Shown here piece by piece: positions 16,256-24,961 of a stretch of 31,057 bases of DNA. This DNA comes from Desulfuromonas sp. SDB. Its GTDB lineage: Bacteria > SDB-A. The position numbers and the translations under genes are program-made. The notes beneath the pieces are model-generated. The model saw only the letters and a list, made by a program, of their open reading frames with translations. It was not told the DNA's origin and searched no databases. Each line of letters starts with the position of its first letter. Within the stretch, counting starts at the first letter, position 1. The DNA lies in NCBI GenBank assembly GCA_001412365.1, contig LKUE01000025.1, positions 1 to 31,057 on the forward strand, read 5' to 3'.

Positions 16256-17263
16256 TTATTTCAGGAAATAGATCTTATCGGTGAAATTAAATTCCCGGTT
16301 GTTCACTGAAATAAAGTAAATACCGGATTGAGTTATATTAATGGGAGTGATTCCTGAACCGGTAATAGTCTTGGTATAGATATTTCTTCCGGAGAGATCG
16401 TAGATATTCAGCCGGGAACGGGGGATATTCTGATAATTGAGGAAGTAAATTCCGTGCTGTTTGTAGATTTCAATGTTATCGGATATCTGGTGAAGGGGAT
16501 TTTCCTCCACTGAAGTGGTGAAGTTGAGGAATATGCTTAGATATTCGGCATTGGTTATATTGGGATTTGTGTCTGATTCGTTTTCTATGCACACCAAATC
16601 TGGATGATTTTCAGCTAGCCAGTTATATCCAATGGTATAGGAAGTGTCATAAAAAGTGTCCACCACCGCATAAGCAGTTATTATGGTGTAGGAACGTGTC
16701 TTGAGCCTTAACGCAGGAAAAGTTCCTGCGGCTATTGTCATATTACCATATCCATCTACTACAAAATCCATATAGGAATTAAATATCCACATAGCCGGGG
16801 GGAAATAAAATGTATCCAGAGTGGAAATTCTCACTGAATCCCCATAAGTAAAAGGAAGGGGTATTTGACCGTTATCAATTTCCATTATGAAATGTTCACC
16901 ATTTGAAAAATACTCATTGCCTAAAAACTGCCAGTAATTCTGAGTTAATCTATAATAGGTTATAGATGTGTCATTGTCGCCAAAGTCCTGGTGAACCAGA
17001 TTAGCGGTGGGGAAGGTGTCGTGGGCAGGAGCAGTATTTGGATTGATGATTACAGTGTAGTCGGTGTCAGGAAATGAAGTAAACGAAGAAAAATCCCAGT
17101 TCTGTGGTCCTCCCGCAGTTCCAATATTTACCGTAACGTTTTCCACCTCACCGTATTCCCAGCAAGTGCCAACAGTTGTTAAGATATCTGCTGAATCCAT
17201 AACAACCTGGGCATTTAAGAAAACAAAAAACACCATTAAAACACCGATCAATAAATACTTCAT
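16256..17263 (-). CDS. Secreted T9SS cargo protein, paralogue A, function unknown
   Basis: GGGAGGTG lies just before the ATG at 17263, which I prefer to GTG 17269; this gives 335 residues. Residues 1-18 are a signal peptide ending at NAQ. The body begins VMDSADILTTVGTCW and is beta-rich, with GGPQNWDFSSF, then VDGYGNMTIAAGTFPALRLK. The C-terminus is a T9SS type A sorting domain (LNIYDLSGRNIYTKTI, then QSGIYFISVNNREF). There is no catalytic motif. It is closely similar in design to the upstream gene (17280-18314, 16 bases apart, same operon), so the pair arose by duplication. A surface or extracellular structural or binding role is inferred. Confidence 0.8.
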   Translation of the reverse strand: MKYLLIGVLMVFFVFLNAQVVMDSADILTTVGTCWEYGEVENVTVNIGTAGGPQNWDFSSFTSFPDTDYTVIINPNTAPAHDTFPTANLVHQDFGDNDTSITYYRLTQNYWQFLGNEYFSNGEHFIMEIDNGQIPLPFTYGDSVRISTLDTFYFPPAMWIFNSYMDFVVDGYGNMTIAAGTFPALRLKTRSYTIITAYAVVDTFYDTSYTIGYNWLAENHPDLVCIENESDTNPNITNAEYLSIFLNFTTSVEENPLHQISDNIEIYKQHGIYFLNYQNIPRSRLNIYDLSGRNIYTKTITGSGITPINITQSGIYFISVNNREFNFTDKIYFLK

Positions 17264-17279
17264 AGACACCTCCCTAAAG

Positions 17280-18314
17280 TTATTTTAAAAAGTTTATTTT
17301 TTCTATTATGTTCATATTATAGTTTTCAATTGAAACAAAGTAAATACCTGATTGATCCAACTCTAAGTAAATTCTACCGGTTCCCTCTATGGAATTTTGG
17401 TCAATTTCCCTTCCGGTTAAGTCGTATATTTTTAAAATACTGGGAGAAAGATTGTATAAATCTAGGAAATATAAATTGTCTTCTTGAACAATATTGATTT
17501 GTTCAGAAGTCAGTTCAATTGGAAATTCATTAATCTCAGATGAATATTCCTGGAACATCTCCACCTTTCCCGCTACGGTGAAATTGGGATTAGTTTCATT
17601 TTCCAATGAAGTAATGGTTATCAGATCAGGCTGACTTTCAGTTATCCAGTTGTATTCATATTCGGAAAAGGTGATATTTATCGGAATGGGGACTACCACT
17701 ACAATGTACCCGCTCAAATGAATAGTGCTATGGGAGAAAACCCTTAAACAGGGATAACTTCCCTGAGAAATTATAACATTTCCGTAACCGTCAACCAGCA
17801 TATCTCGGGTCATCTCTACGGTAATAAAAGTATCCGGATTGTCAATTATGGTGTCAAAGGTATATATGCTGGAAGAATGACCATAACTGAAAGGGAAATA
17901 TATGGTAGAACTGTCTATCCTTACCATTCCCATCAAAGCATTGCTGTTTTGCTGAATACCTAGCAACCTGTAAAAGGTACTGGTTATGTTTATGTATTCA
18001 AATACGGAGTCTGAAATATTTTGATTGGTTCGAAATCTTACTAAGTTAGCATCAGGAAAGGAATCGTATAGAGGGGAGGTTAGTGGATCAATTAGATTAT
18101 AAAAAGAGGTGTCATTTAATTGAGAGGCTAAACTGGTAAAATCCCAGGTGTGCGGTCCTCCGCTGTCTCCTAAAGATACATTTATGGAGTCATTATAGCT
18201 TAGGGTTATCCAGGAGGTGCCGATATCAGTCAAAATATCTGCTGAATCTATTTGAATCTGTGCGGATAATTGAACTGTAGTTAAAATCAATGCCAAAATT
18301 GTTATTGATTTCAT
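17280..18314 (-). CDS. Secreted T9SS cargo protein, paralogue B, function unknown
   Basis: The frame is open from 18347, but AGGAGG followed by ATG at 18314 and a signal peptide (MKSITILALILTTVQLSAQ) set the start there, giving 344 residues. It shares with its neighbour the mature start DSADILTDIGTSW, GGPHTWDFTSL, VDGYGNVIISQGSYPCLRV and a C-terminal T9SS sorting domain (LKIYDLTGREIDQ, then QSGIYFVSIENYN). It is the first gene of a two-gene operon and is divergent from the M16 gene at 18446. No enzyme motif is seen. Confidence 0.8.
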   Translation of the reverse strand: MKSITILALILTTVQLSAQIQIDSADILTDIGTSWITLSYNDSINVSLGDSGGPHTWDFTSLASQLNDTSFYNLIDPLTSPLYDSFPDANLVRFRTNQNISDSVFEYINITSTFYRLLGIQQNSNALMGMVRIDSSTIYFPFSYGHSSSIYTFDTIIDNPDTFITVEMTRDMLVDGYGNVIISQGSYPCLRVFSHSTIHLSGYIVVVVPIPINITFSEYEYNWITESQPDLITITSLENETNPNFTVAGKVEMFQEYSSEINEFPIELTSEQINIVQEDNLYFLDLYNLSPSILKIYDLTGREIDQNSIEGTGRIYLELDQSGIYFVSIENYNMNIIEKINFLK

Positions 18315-18373
18315 GTAATCCTCCTCATAAAAACACTGAAATATCAATCACCTTTAAGAAAAATAAACGATGT

Positions 18374-18402
18374 TTGATAATTGTCATTGCCCCTCTTATA
18401 TA
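18374..18402 (+). promoter_or_regulatory. Sigma70-type promoter for the first M16 peptidase gene
   Basis: TTGATA (18374-18379), 17 bases, then TATATA (18397-18402) match the consensus in 9 of 12 positions. The expected leader then contains a 9-bp all-A/T inverted repeat (18407-18415 / 18421-18429) just before the AGGAGG ribosome binding site at 18435-18440. It is called by pattern only. Confidence 0.4.
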
Positions 18403-18445
18403 AATTATATATATTTTAATAATATATATTTTTCAGGAGGATGTC

Positions 18446-20998
18446 ATGCTTAATATAATCTTAGCAATTATTTCTATTTACCAGATCACTTTGCCCAATG
18501 GGCTGAGGGTTGCCCTGGAAGAAAATCACGCTTCCCCGGTAACTGCGGTATACATTTTTGTGGACGTGGGGGGGGCTTATGAGGGGGAATACACCGGTAG
18601 AGGATTAAGTCATTTTTGCGAACATGTGGTAGCAGGGGGAACCACCCAGTATCATTCTGAAGATGAATACAACCAGATGACTCAGATGTATGGGATTTAT
18701 TCCAATGCCTATACTGCCCATGAGAGAACCTGTTATCATAAAACCGGTCCCTCCGAGTACACTGAGCAGATGATCAGCATGGATATGGAGCAGGTTTTCA
18801 GTTGTGTATTTGACTCTTTTGAAGTAAACCGGGAGCACGGGGTTATCAGCCACGAAATTCTTACTTCGGAAACTCCAGAGAGTAAATCCTGGAGAGAAAT
18901 GCTGAATTTCATTGCCGGCAATCATCCCTTAAGTGTTCCCATTCTGGGTTACAAGGATGCCATGGCAGGGATAACCAGGGATATTGTGTACACTTTTTAC
19001 CGTCAGCATTATACTCCTGCCAATGCAGTTATGGTGGTAGTGGGAGATTTCAATACTGAACAGATTTTAGAATATATTACAAAAGAAGCGGAAAAATTTC
19101 CCGCCCAGCCCTATTCACCCGCAACCATGGATCCCCTGCCCAGTTATCTTTACTCCCGGGCGGACAGTTTTATCGGTGACATTGCTGAACCGGAAATAAA
19201 TTTGATATGGATTGCCGCTCAGGGCAATACTGAAGATGATTGTGCTTTGAACTTGCTTTCCGATTATCTTTCCCTGGGACATTCCTCTATACTGGAAAGA
19301 GTACTGGTCAGAGAGAAGGAATTAGCAGTTAGTGTATGGTGCTGGAATTGGGGTTTGAGGAGATCGCCGGGAATATTCACCATGGGAGCCACTGCTGATG
19401 ATCCGGCTAAACTTAATCAAGCCAAGCAGGAATTGCTAGCCCAGCTGGAATTAGTACTGCAGGGTAAAATTGATGAGCAGAGATTACAGCGGGTTAAACG
19501 CTTGATCAGATATGAGATGATTAAAGACCGGACTGTAGATCATCAGGCGGAGTATATTGGAAGCGGACTGCTTTATGCCAATGATCCTTATTATTACCCC
19601 GACCGCTACTTGGAACAGATAAATGAGGTGACCCCGCAGGAGATGATTGAAGTTGCCCGGAAATACCTGGATCCGGAAAAGGTGCAGGTTTTTTACAATA
19701 TCCCTGAAATTATGATTGAGGATCAACTGTCCCTAACCGAAGTTAATCCTGGCCTTATTCCGTTTGAAAAATATCAAAAGCCTGGTTATCCCGCAATTAT
19801 CTGTCAGAAAATTCCGGAATCCCAGTATGTGAATATTACCTTGGCCATAGGAGGTGGAGATAAACTTGATGCCTCCCGGTTGGAAGGTTTATCCCGGATG
19901 TTTTTGGAGCATATTATGAGAAAAACCACCCTGATGTCGGAAGATCAAATTTCCGAGTTAAAGGATGACTATGGAATTGAAACCAGGATTTCTTCAACTC
20001 CGGATATTTTATACTTCAACATTGGAGTTCCTTTAGAAAATTTTCACCAAGCTTTGAAATTATTGGGTAACTCTCTACAGAAAATTGAATTTTCTGAATA
20101 CACTGTGGAAGATATCCGAAGAGAATTAACTGAAGAAGTTAGTTCTCGTGACAAAAATCCCAATTACATACATATAAAATTCATTTATTCTAAATTTTTT
20201 CCAGAAAATACTTATGGAGACTTTATGAGTAACCAAACTCTGGATAATATTCAACCGGAAGACTTAAACGATCTTTACCGTATAGTAATGAATAATAGTA
20301 ATATAGTTATAGCAGTCTCAGGTGATATTGATCCTGATGAAATTCAGCTTATTTTGGAAAATGAATTTCCTAAATTTCCCGATGGGGAGAATTTATCCCG
20401 GTCTTCTTCATTGTTTTCAGATTACTTGAACTACAATCCGGTCACTGACAGTCAAATTTATGATTATCCCCAGACTTATGTGTCGGTTATGTTTCCTACT
20501 GGTAAAGAATACGGAGATGACGGTATTGCCTCACTTTATATTATTGATCAGCTTTTATCCGGCAGCGCATTTAGGCTTCATCAGGCTCTCCGGGGCAGAG
20601 AAGATCTGGTTTATTGGGGATGGGGATATCAAATGGCTTATGGAGCTACCGGAGTTTTTATTTTTAACTCCCAAACCAGTTTGAAAAACGAAGATAGAAT
20701 TAAACAGATTTATCAGGAAGAAATTGATAAACTGGTAACTGAGCTTATGACCGAAGAAGAATTAGCTAATGCGAAAACTTCAATATTATCTGGTTTTTCC
20801 ATGCATTTACAGCAACCTTCAGCAAGAGTGAGACAGGCGGCAAAGATGTATCTTTACAATTTGCCCTTGGATTATTTGGAAGGGCAGCTGAGTGAACAGA
20901 TAAATGCTTTAACTGCTCAAGATATTCAAAATGCTGCGGTGGAATTATTCGATCAGGGATCCTGGCTTATTTCTCGTCCGGAAACCAGTGATTTTTAA
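18446..20998 (+). CDS. M16 family zinc metallopeptidase, two-module, paralogue 1
   Basis: This 850-residue protein has a short hydrophobic N-terminus (MLNIILAIISIYQ) that may be an export signal, though without a basic n-region. The N-terminal M16 module starts at once (ITLPNGLRVALEE). The inverted zinc motif HxxEH is complete: His56, Glu59 and His60 in LSHFCEHVV, with the third ligand Glu137 in HGVISHEIL, 77 residues later as in pitrilysin. The second half is a degenerate M16 module (IGGGDKLDAS, YPQTYVSVMFP) without a metal motif, which normally closes the chamber. It probably degrades peptides in the periplasm. AGGAGG precedes the ATG by 5 bases. A strong terminator follows. A close paralogue lies at 24962. 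Confidence 0.9.
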   Translation: MLNIILAIISIYQITLPNGLRVALEENHASPVTAVYIFVDVGGAYEGEYTGRGLSHFCEHVVAGGTTQYHSEDEYNQMTQMYGIYSNAYTAHERTCYHKTGPSEYTEQMISMDMEQVFSCVFDSFEVNREHGVISHEILTSETPESKSWREMLNFIAGNHPLSVPILGYKDAMAGITRDIVYTFYRQHYTPANAVMVVVGDFNTEQILEYITKEAEKFPAQPYSPATMDPLPSYLYSRADSFIGDIAEPEINLIWIAAQGNTEDDCALNLLSDYLSLGHSSILERVLVREKELAVSVWCWNWGLRRSPGIFTMGATADDPAKLNQAKQELLAQLELVLQGKIDEQRLQRVKRLIRYEMIKDRTVDHQAEYIGSGLLYANDPYYYPDRYLEQINEVTPQEMIEVARKYLDPEKVQVFYNIPEIMIEDQLSLTEVNPGLIPFEKYQKPGYPAIICQKIPESQYVNITLAIGGGDKLDASRLEGLSRMFLEHIMRKTTLMSEDQISELKDDYGIETRISSTPDILYFNIGVPLENFHQALKLLGNSLQKIEFSEYTVEDIRRELTEEVSSRDKNPNYIHIKFIYSKFFPENTYGDFMSNQTLDNIQPEDLNDLYRIVMNNSNIVIAVSGDIDPDEIQLILENEFPKFPDGENLSRSSSLFSDYLNYNPVTDSQIYDYPQTYVSVMFPTGKEYGDDGIASLYIIDQLLSGSAFRLHQALRGREDLVYWGWGYQMAYGATGVFIFNSQTSLKNEDRIKQIYQEEIDKLVTELMTEEELANAKTSILSGFSMHLQQPSARVRQAAKMYLYNLPLDYLEGQLSEQINALTAQDIQNAAVELFDQGSWLISRPETSDF

Positions 20999-21022
20999 AT
21001 AATATTATCTACCCCCCTCAAT

Positions 21023-21066
21023 AGGCATTTGTCTTTTGTATTAAAAGACAAATGCCTGTTTTTTTT
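21023..21066 (+). terminator. Strong intrinsic terminator after the first M16 gene
   Basis: A perfect 15-bp stem (21023-21037 / 21043-21057, AGGCATTTGTCTTTT and its complement) with a 5-base loop is followed after one G by eight T residues (21059-21066). It separates the first M16 gene from the cyclase gene, 36 bases before the TTG start at 21102. Confidence 0.9.
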
Positions 21067-21101
21067 ATATTAAATTTTGTAATATAAATATTGAGGTTAT
21101 T

Positions 21102-24100
21102 TTGAGAAATTTAATTCCGAATTTCATCAAGCAGAAATACTCTCTGCAACAGCATTCAGGTTCATCAAAAGCGTTTACTTTAATTTTAGACGTTTCTGGT
21201 TTTACCAAGATGACCAACAAACTCATTGAAAATGAAGTAGAGGGAGTTGAAATTCTATCCGGTTTAATTAACCAGATATTTTCTAAAGCTATTGAAACTG
21301 TGTATGCCCAGGGAGGATTTATTTCTGATTTTTCTGGTGATGGATTTAACGCAATTTTTCCCTTGGAGAAAGTTGAAATTAGTAATATTTTATACGCTGC
21401 TGCCTTGATTATGAATGATTTCTTAAATTTTCAAAAAATCGAAACAAAATTTGGAAAATTTACAATCAAAGCAAAAATTGGCATTTCATTTGGCAGTATA
21501 AGCTGGGAAATATTTACCAATAGATTTCAAAATGTTTATCTTTTTAAAGGAGAAGCAATGGTCAGAGCAAATTACTTTCAGAATATTGCCGATCCTGGAG
21601 AAATTGTAGTTGATTTCAGCTTGATTAACAATTTTCAAGAAGTTTCGTCTTTTATGGTAAAGATGGATAATAAATATTTGTTGAAAATTCCTGAAATTTT
21701 AAAAGAACTTAAACCCCAATCAAAAGAAATTCAAGACTTTTCCATACCAGACCAAGGATGGGTGGATTCAGCTGTTCAGGAGAAAAAGACCCCGGGGGAA
21801 TTTAGAGTCATTGTTTCCTGTTTTATTGTGTTTCAGGAAAGTTTTATAAATTCAGAAAATTTAAATAAATTTATTGAATTGGTTTATCAGTATGGAGGTT
21901 ATCTAAATAAATTAAGTTTTAGCAGTCAAGGGGGGATGGTCCTGGTAATTTTTGGAGCTCCTCTGCAGTCGGAGAAGTTTATTTATCGGGCTGTTGATTT
22001 TTCCTTGGCATTGCGGACTGCCTTTTCTTCACAGTTAAAAATTGCTCTGTCCTACGGTAAAACTTTTTGTGGTTTTATGGGTAATGCAATAAGGTCTGAA
22101 TATACTGCCATCGGACAAGTAGTTAATATATCTTCCCGATTAATTGGTGAGTCTGATTGGAATGAGATACTGGTTGATGAACAGGTATATATCAATATTA
22201 AAATGGATTACAATGTATTATTTCAAGATGAAATTGTATTCAGAGGATTCAGTAAACCTCAGAAAATTTATCTTCTTAAAAAAAGAATTTCTGAATTAGC
22301 AGAAGAACCTAAGCATGAAAAAATCAGCTTGATTGATCGCCACAGAGAATTTACTAAGCTTGAGCAAATAGTAAATGAATTCATAAATTCCAAGCAGCAA
22401 AAAGTAGTCATGATTAAGGGGGATGCCGGTGCAGGTAAATCTTTTTTAATCCGGAAACTGAAAAATAAAACTAATAATAAGAATTTAATTTGGGCACATC
22501 TGATCTGTGATCAAATACTGGCTAAACCTTATAATTCAGTAATTTACTTCTTGAAAAATTATTTCCAGCAGTCGCCTGAAAAGTCTGAACATCTCAATAA
22601 AGTTAAATTTGAAGAAATTCTTCACTCCCTTCAGGAGGACATCTCAGCTATTGATCAAGACTTTTCAGTTCAGTTGTATGATACCCGGAGTTTTTTGGGT
22701 TCATTGATTAATATTAATTGGGAAAATTCAACCTTCAATAATTTAGAGCCCCGGGATAAACAGCAGGCAAAAGTTAATGCACTTAATTTACTTTTCACCG
22801 CTATTTCCAGAATCAAGCCGCTGTTGATCTATATAGAAGATTTCAACTGGATTGACCACAGTACCCTGACTTATTTTGAACAGTTATTAATGAATTATCA
22901 GGATTTACCGTTGTTATTCCTTTTAGAAATGAGAACTGATAAAAATTTTAGAAATGACAAAATATTTCCCCATCAGCAGAAAATTGAATTATTTATGAAA
23001 AATCTGACCCCTGAGTACAGTGAACAGATGATCGAAAGTATATTAAATCATCACTACGGTAAAAGAATTCGGGTAGGTGATTACAGCAGGTTAAAGAAAC
23101 TGATACTGAACAAATCAGAGGGAAATCCATTTTTTATTTTTCAGCTGATGGAATATTTATCAGAAAGGAAAGAGCTGGAAGTAGAATCCCCTGATTCAGT
23201 TAATTTAGTTCCTGACAGCATATTGAGTTTGATTCAGATAAGAATTGATCTATTGCCCTGGTCATTAAGAGAGATTGCTGAAATCGCCTCAATTATGGGC
23301 AGAGAATTTGATATGGAAATTTTAGAGCAGGCTGCGGTAAGACTTGGCTTAAATTACAATTTTAAAAGTGAAATTGAACGGGGAGTTGAAAATAATATTT
23401 GGAAAAAAATGACTAAATTGAGATATAGCTTCAGTCATTCTTTAATCAGAGATGCGGTATATCAGATGCAGCTTAAATCCAGAATCAGAAAAATTCACCA
23501 AATCATCGCTGAATTAATGGAACAATACTATTCACAGCAGGGTAATTATTTTATGGATATAGCTGATCATTTCAGCAAAGCAGAAAATGTTGAAAAAGAA
23601 AAGGATTATCTGTATAAAGCAGCAAAGTTTGCTAAAGATAATTATCAAAATGATGTTGCCATAGATCTTTACCAGAAATATCTTTGCATTACTGATCAGG
23701 ATAATCCTATGCAAATGGAAGTATTGCTTGATCTTTGTGATATTTACATATTAACTGGTTCCTGGTCCAAGGCAGAACACTTCTGCAGAAGAGTGAGGGA
23801 ATTAGCCCAACAGATAAATTCAGTTGAATATGATGTGAGAAGTTGCAATTTACTGGGTTCTTTGTACAGGTTGCAGGGAAAATATGAACAAGGATTAGAA
23901 TTGCTAAAGCACTCTGATAAATTGTTGGAGAATAACCACGATGATGTTCTTTCTGCTGAAACTGCAGTGGTTTCCGCTCATATCTTCTATAGAATGGGAA
24001 ATTACCGGTTAGCTGAAAAAAATTATCAAAAAGGTCTGAATTTATGTAAACAAGCAAATTTTCCCCGAAAGGTTTCCAATATACTGGTAAATCTTGCTCA

Positions 24101-24935
24101 TATTCACTCTGAGCAGGGTAATTATTCCGAGGCACTGGAAATCTATGAACAGAGTTTAAATATTTCCCGGGAAATTAATGATCAAAAAAATATTGCCAAT
24201 GTTATGATGGGTATCGGCATAATTCATCATCTTAATAATCAATACCGGGAAGCAGCTGAAAAGTACCAAAAGTCCAGAAGAATAAAAGAGGTGATTGGCG
24301 ATCAGCAGGGATTGTCTATAATCTTAACTAATATCGGATCAATACATCAGGATTTAGGTGATTTTGACCAGGCTTATAATTGTTATGATCAAAGTTTGAA
24401 GATTTCCCGTAAATTAAATGATCAGCGAAGTGAATCCATAAATTTAAGTAATATCGGAGCGGTTTATAAATGTAAGGAAGAGTTTAATACCTCTATGAAG
24501 TATTACAATCAAGCCATAGATATATGTAAAAGTTTGGGGGTTAAGTACAATTTATGCAATTTATACCTGGAAAAAGCTCAATTACTTTCATCAATGGGAA
24601 AATATTCAGATGCTTCTGAATATATTTCTAAATCAGCTGAAATTGCTGAAGAGGTTAACCGGGAATCGGTAATAAAAATGGCAATGATTGAAAGATTAAA
24701 AATAAATTATTTTACAGCTGATTCTAAACAGCAGAAGGAAATTGCAATTAAAAGTTTAATTGACTATTCAAATGAATTAGATGAATCGGAATATTTCGGG
24801 TTATTAAATTATGAAATTTTCAAAATATCCGGAGAAGATGTCTATCGTCAAAAAGCGTTGACTATTTATAATGATCTATTTAGTAAAGCTGAAAAATTTG
24901 AGTATCGGCAAATAATTGATCAGCTTAGCAAATAA
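21102..24935 (+). CDS. Soluble-adenylyl-cyclase-like protein: two class III cyclase domains, AAA NTPase and TPRs
   Basis: The product has 1277 residues from a TTG start with GAGG about 5 bases upstream. Domain 1 (about 25-180) keeps the metal-binding aspartates Asp30 (LILDVSGF) and Asp80 (SGDGF) but has lost the transition-state Asn/Arg. Domain 2 (about 232-365) lacks the aspartates but keeps Lys269, Thr334, Asn341 and Arg345 (EYTAIGQVVNISSRL). This is the C1/C2 split and K/T adenine pair of mammalian soluble adenylyl cyclase. Then comes a STAND-like NTPase with Walker A GDAGAGKS (439-446) and a Walker B-like LLIYIEDFNWID, followed by TPR repeats to the C-terminus (about 850-1200). One ATP-cyclising site at the domain interface is likely, with sensing by the NTPase and TPRs. 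There are no membrane segments. The second M16 gene follows after 26 bases. Confidence 0.87.
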   Translation: MRNLIPNFIKQKYSLQQHSGSSKAFTLILDVSGFTKMTNKLIENEVEGVEILSGLINQIFSKAIETVYAQGGFISDFSGDGFNAIFPLEKVEISNILYAAALIMNDFLNFQKIETKFGKFTIKAKIGISFGSISWEIFTNRFQNVYLFKGEAMVRANYFQNIADPGEIVVDFSLINNFQEVSSFMVKMDNKYLLKIPEILKELKPQSKEIQDFSIPDQGWVDSAVQEKKTPGEFRVIVSCFIVFQESFINSENLNKFIELVYQYGGYLNKLSFSSQGGMVLVIFGAPLQSEKFIYRAVDFSLALRTAFSSQLKIALSYGKTFCGFMGNAIRSEYTAIGQVVNISSRLIGESDWNEILVDEQVYINIKMDYNVLFQDEIVFRGFSKPQKIYLLKKRISELAEEPKHEKISLIDRHREFTKLEQIVNEFINSKQQKVVMIKGDAGAGKSFLIRKLKNKTNNKNLIWAHLICDQILAKPYNSVIYFLKNYFQQSPEKSEHLNKVKFEEILHSLQEDISAIDQDFSVQLYDTRSFLGSLININWENSTFNNLEPRDKQQAKVNALNLLFTAISRIKPLLIYIEDFNWIDHSTLTYFEQLLMNYQDLPLLFLLEMRTDKNFRNDKIFPHQQKIELFMKNLTPEYSEQMIESILNHHYGKRIRVGDYSRLKKLILNKSEGNPFFIFQLMEYLSERKELEVESPDSVNLVPDSILSLIQIRIDLLPWSLREIAEIASIMGREFDMEILEQAAVRLGLNYNFKSEIERGVENNIWKKMTKLRYSFSHSLIRDAVYQMQLKSRIRKIHQIIAELMEQYYSQQGNYFMDIADHFSKAENVEKEKDYLYKAAKFAKDNYQNDVAIDLYQKYLCITDQDNPMQMEVLLDLCDIYILTGSWSKAEHFCRRVRELAQQINSVEYDVRSCNLLGSLYRLQGKYEQGLELLKHSDKLLENNHDDVLSAETAVVSAHIFYRMGNYRLAEKNYQKGLNLCKQANFPRKVSNILVNLAHIHSEQGNYSEALEIYEQSLNISREINDQKNIANVMMGIGIIHHLNNQYREAAEKYQKSRRIKEVIGDQQGLSIILTNIGSIHQDLGDFDQAYNCYDQSLKISRKLNDQRSESINLSNIGAVYKCKEEFNTSMKYYNQAIDICKSLGVKYNLCNLYLEKAQLLSSMGKYSDASEYISKSAEIAEEVNRESVIKMAMIERLKINYFTADSKQQKEIAIKSLIDYSNELDESEYFGLLNYEIFKISGEDVYRQKALTIYNDLFSKAEKFEYRQIIDQLSK

Positions 24936-24961
24936 GCTGTTCTAAATAATCGGAGGATAAC

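Noticed and set aside
23707-24135. 142-residue minus-strand frame opposite the cyclase TPR region
   Set aside because: Antisense shadow of a well supported gene; no recognisable protein.
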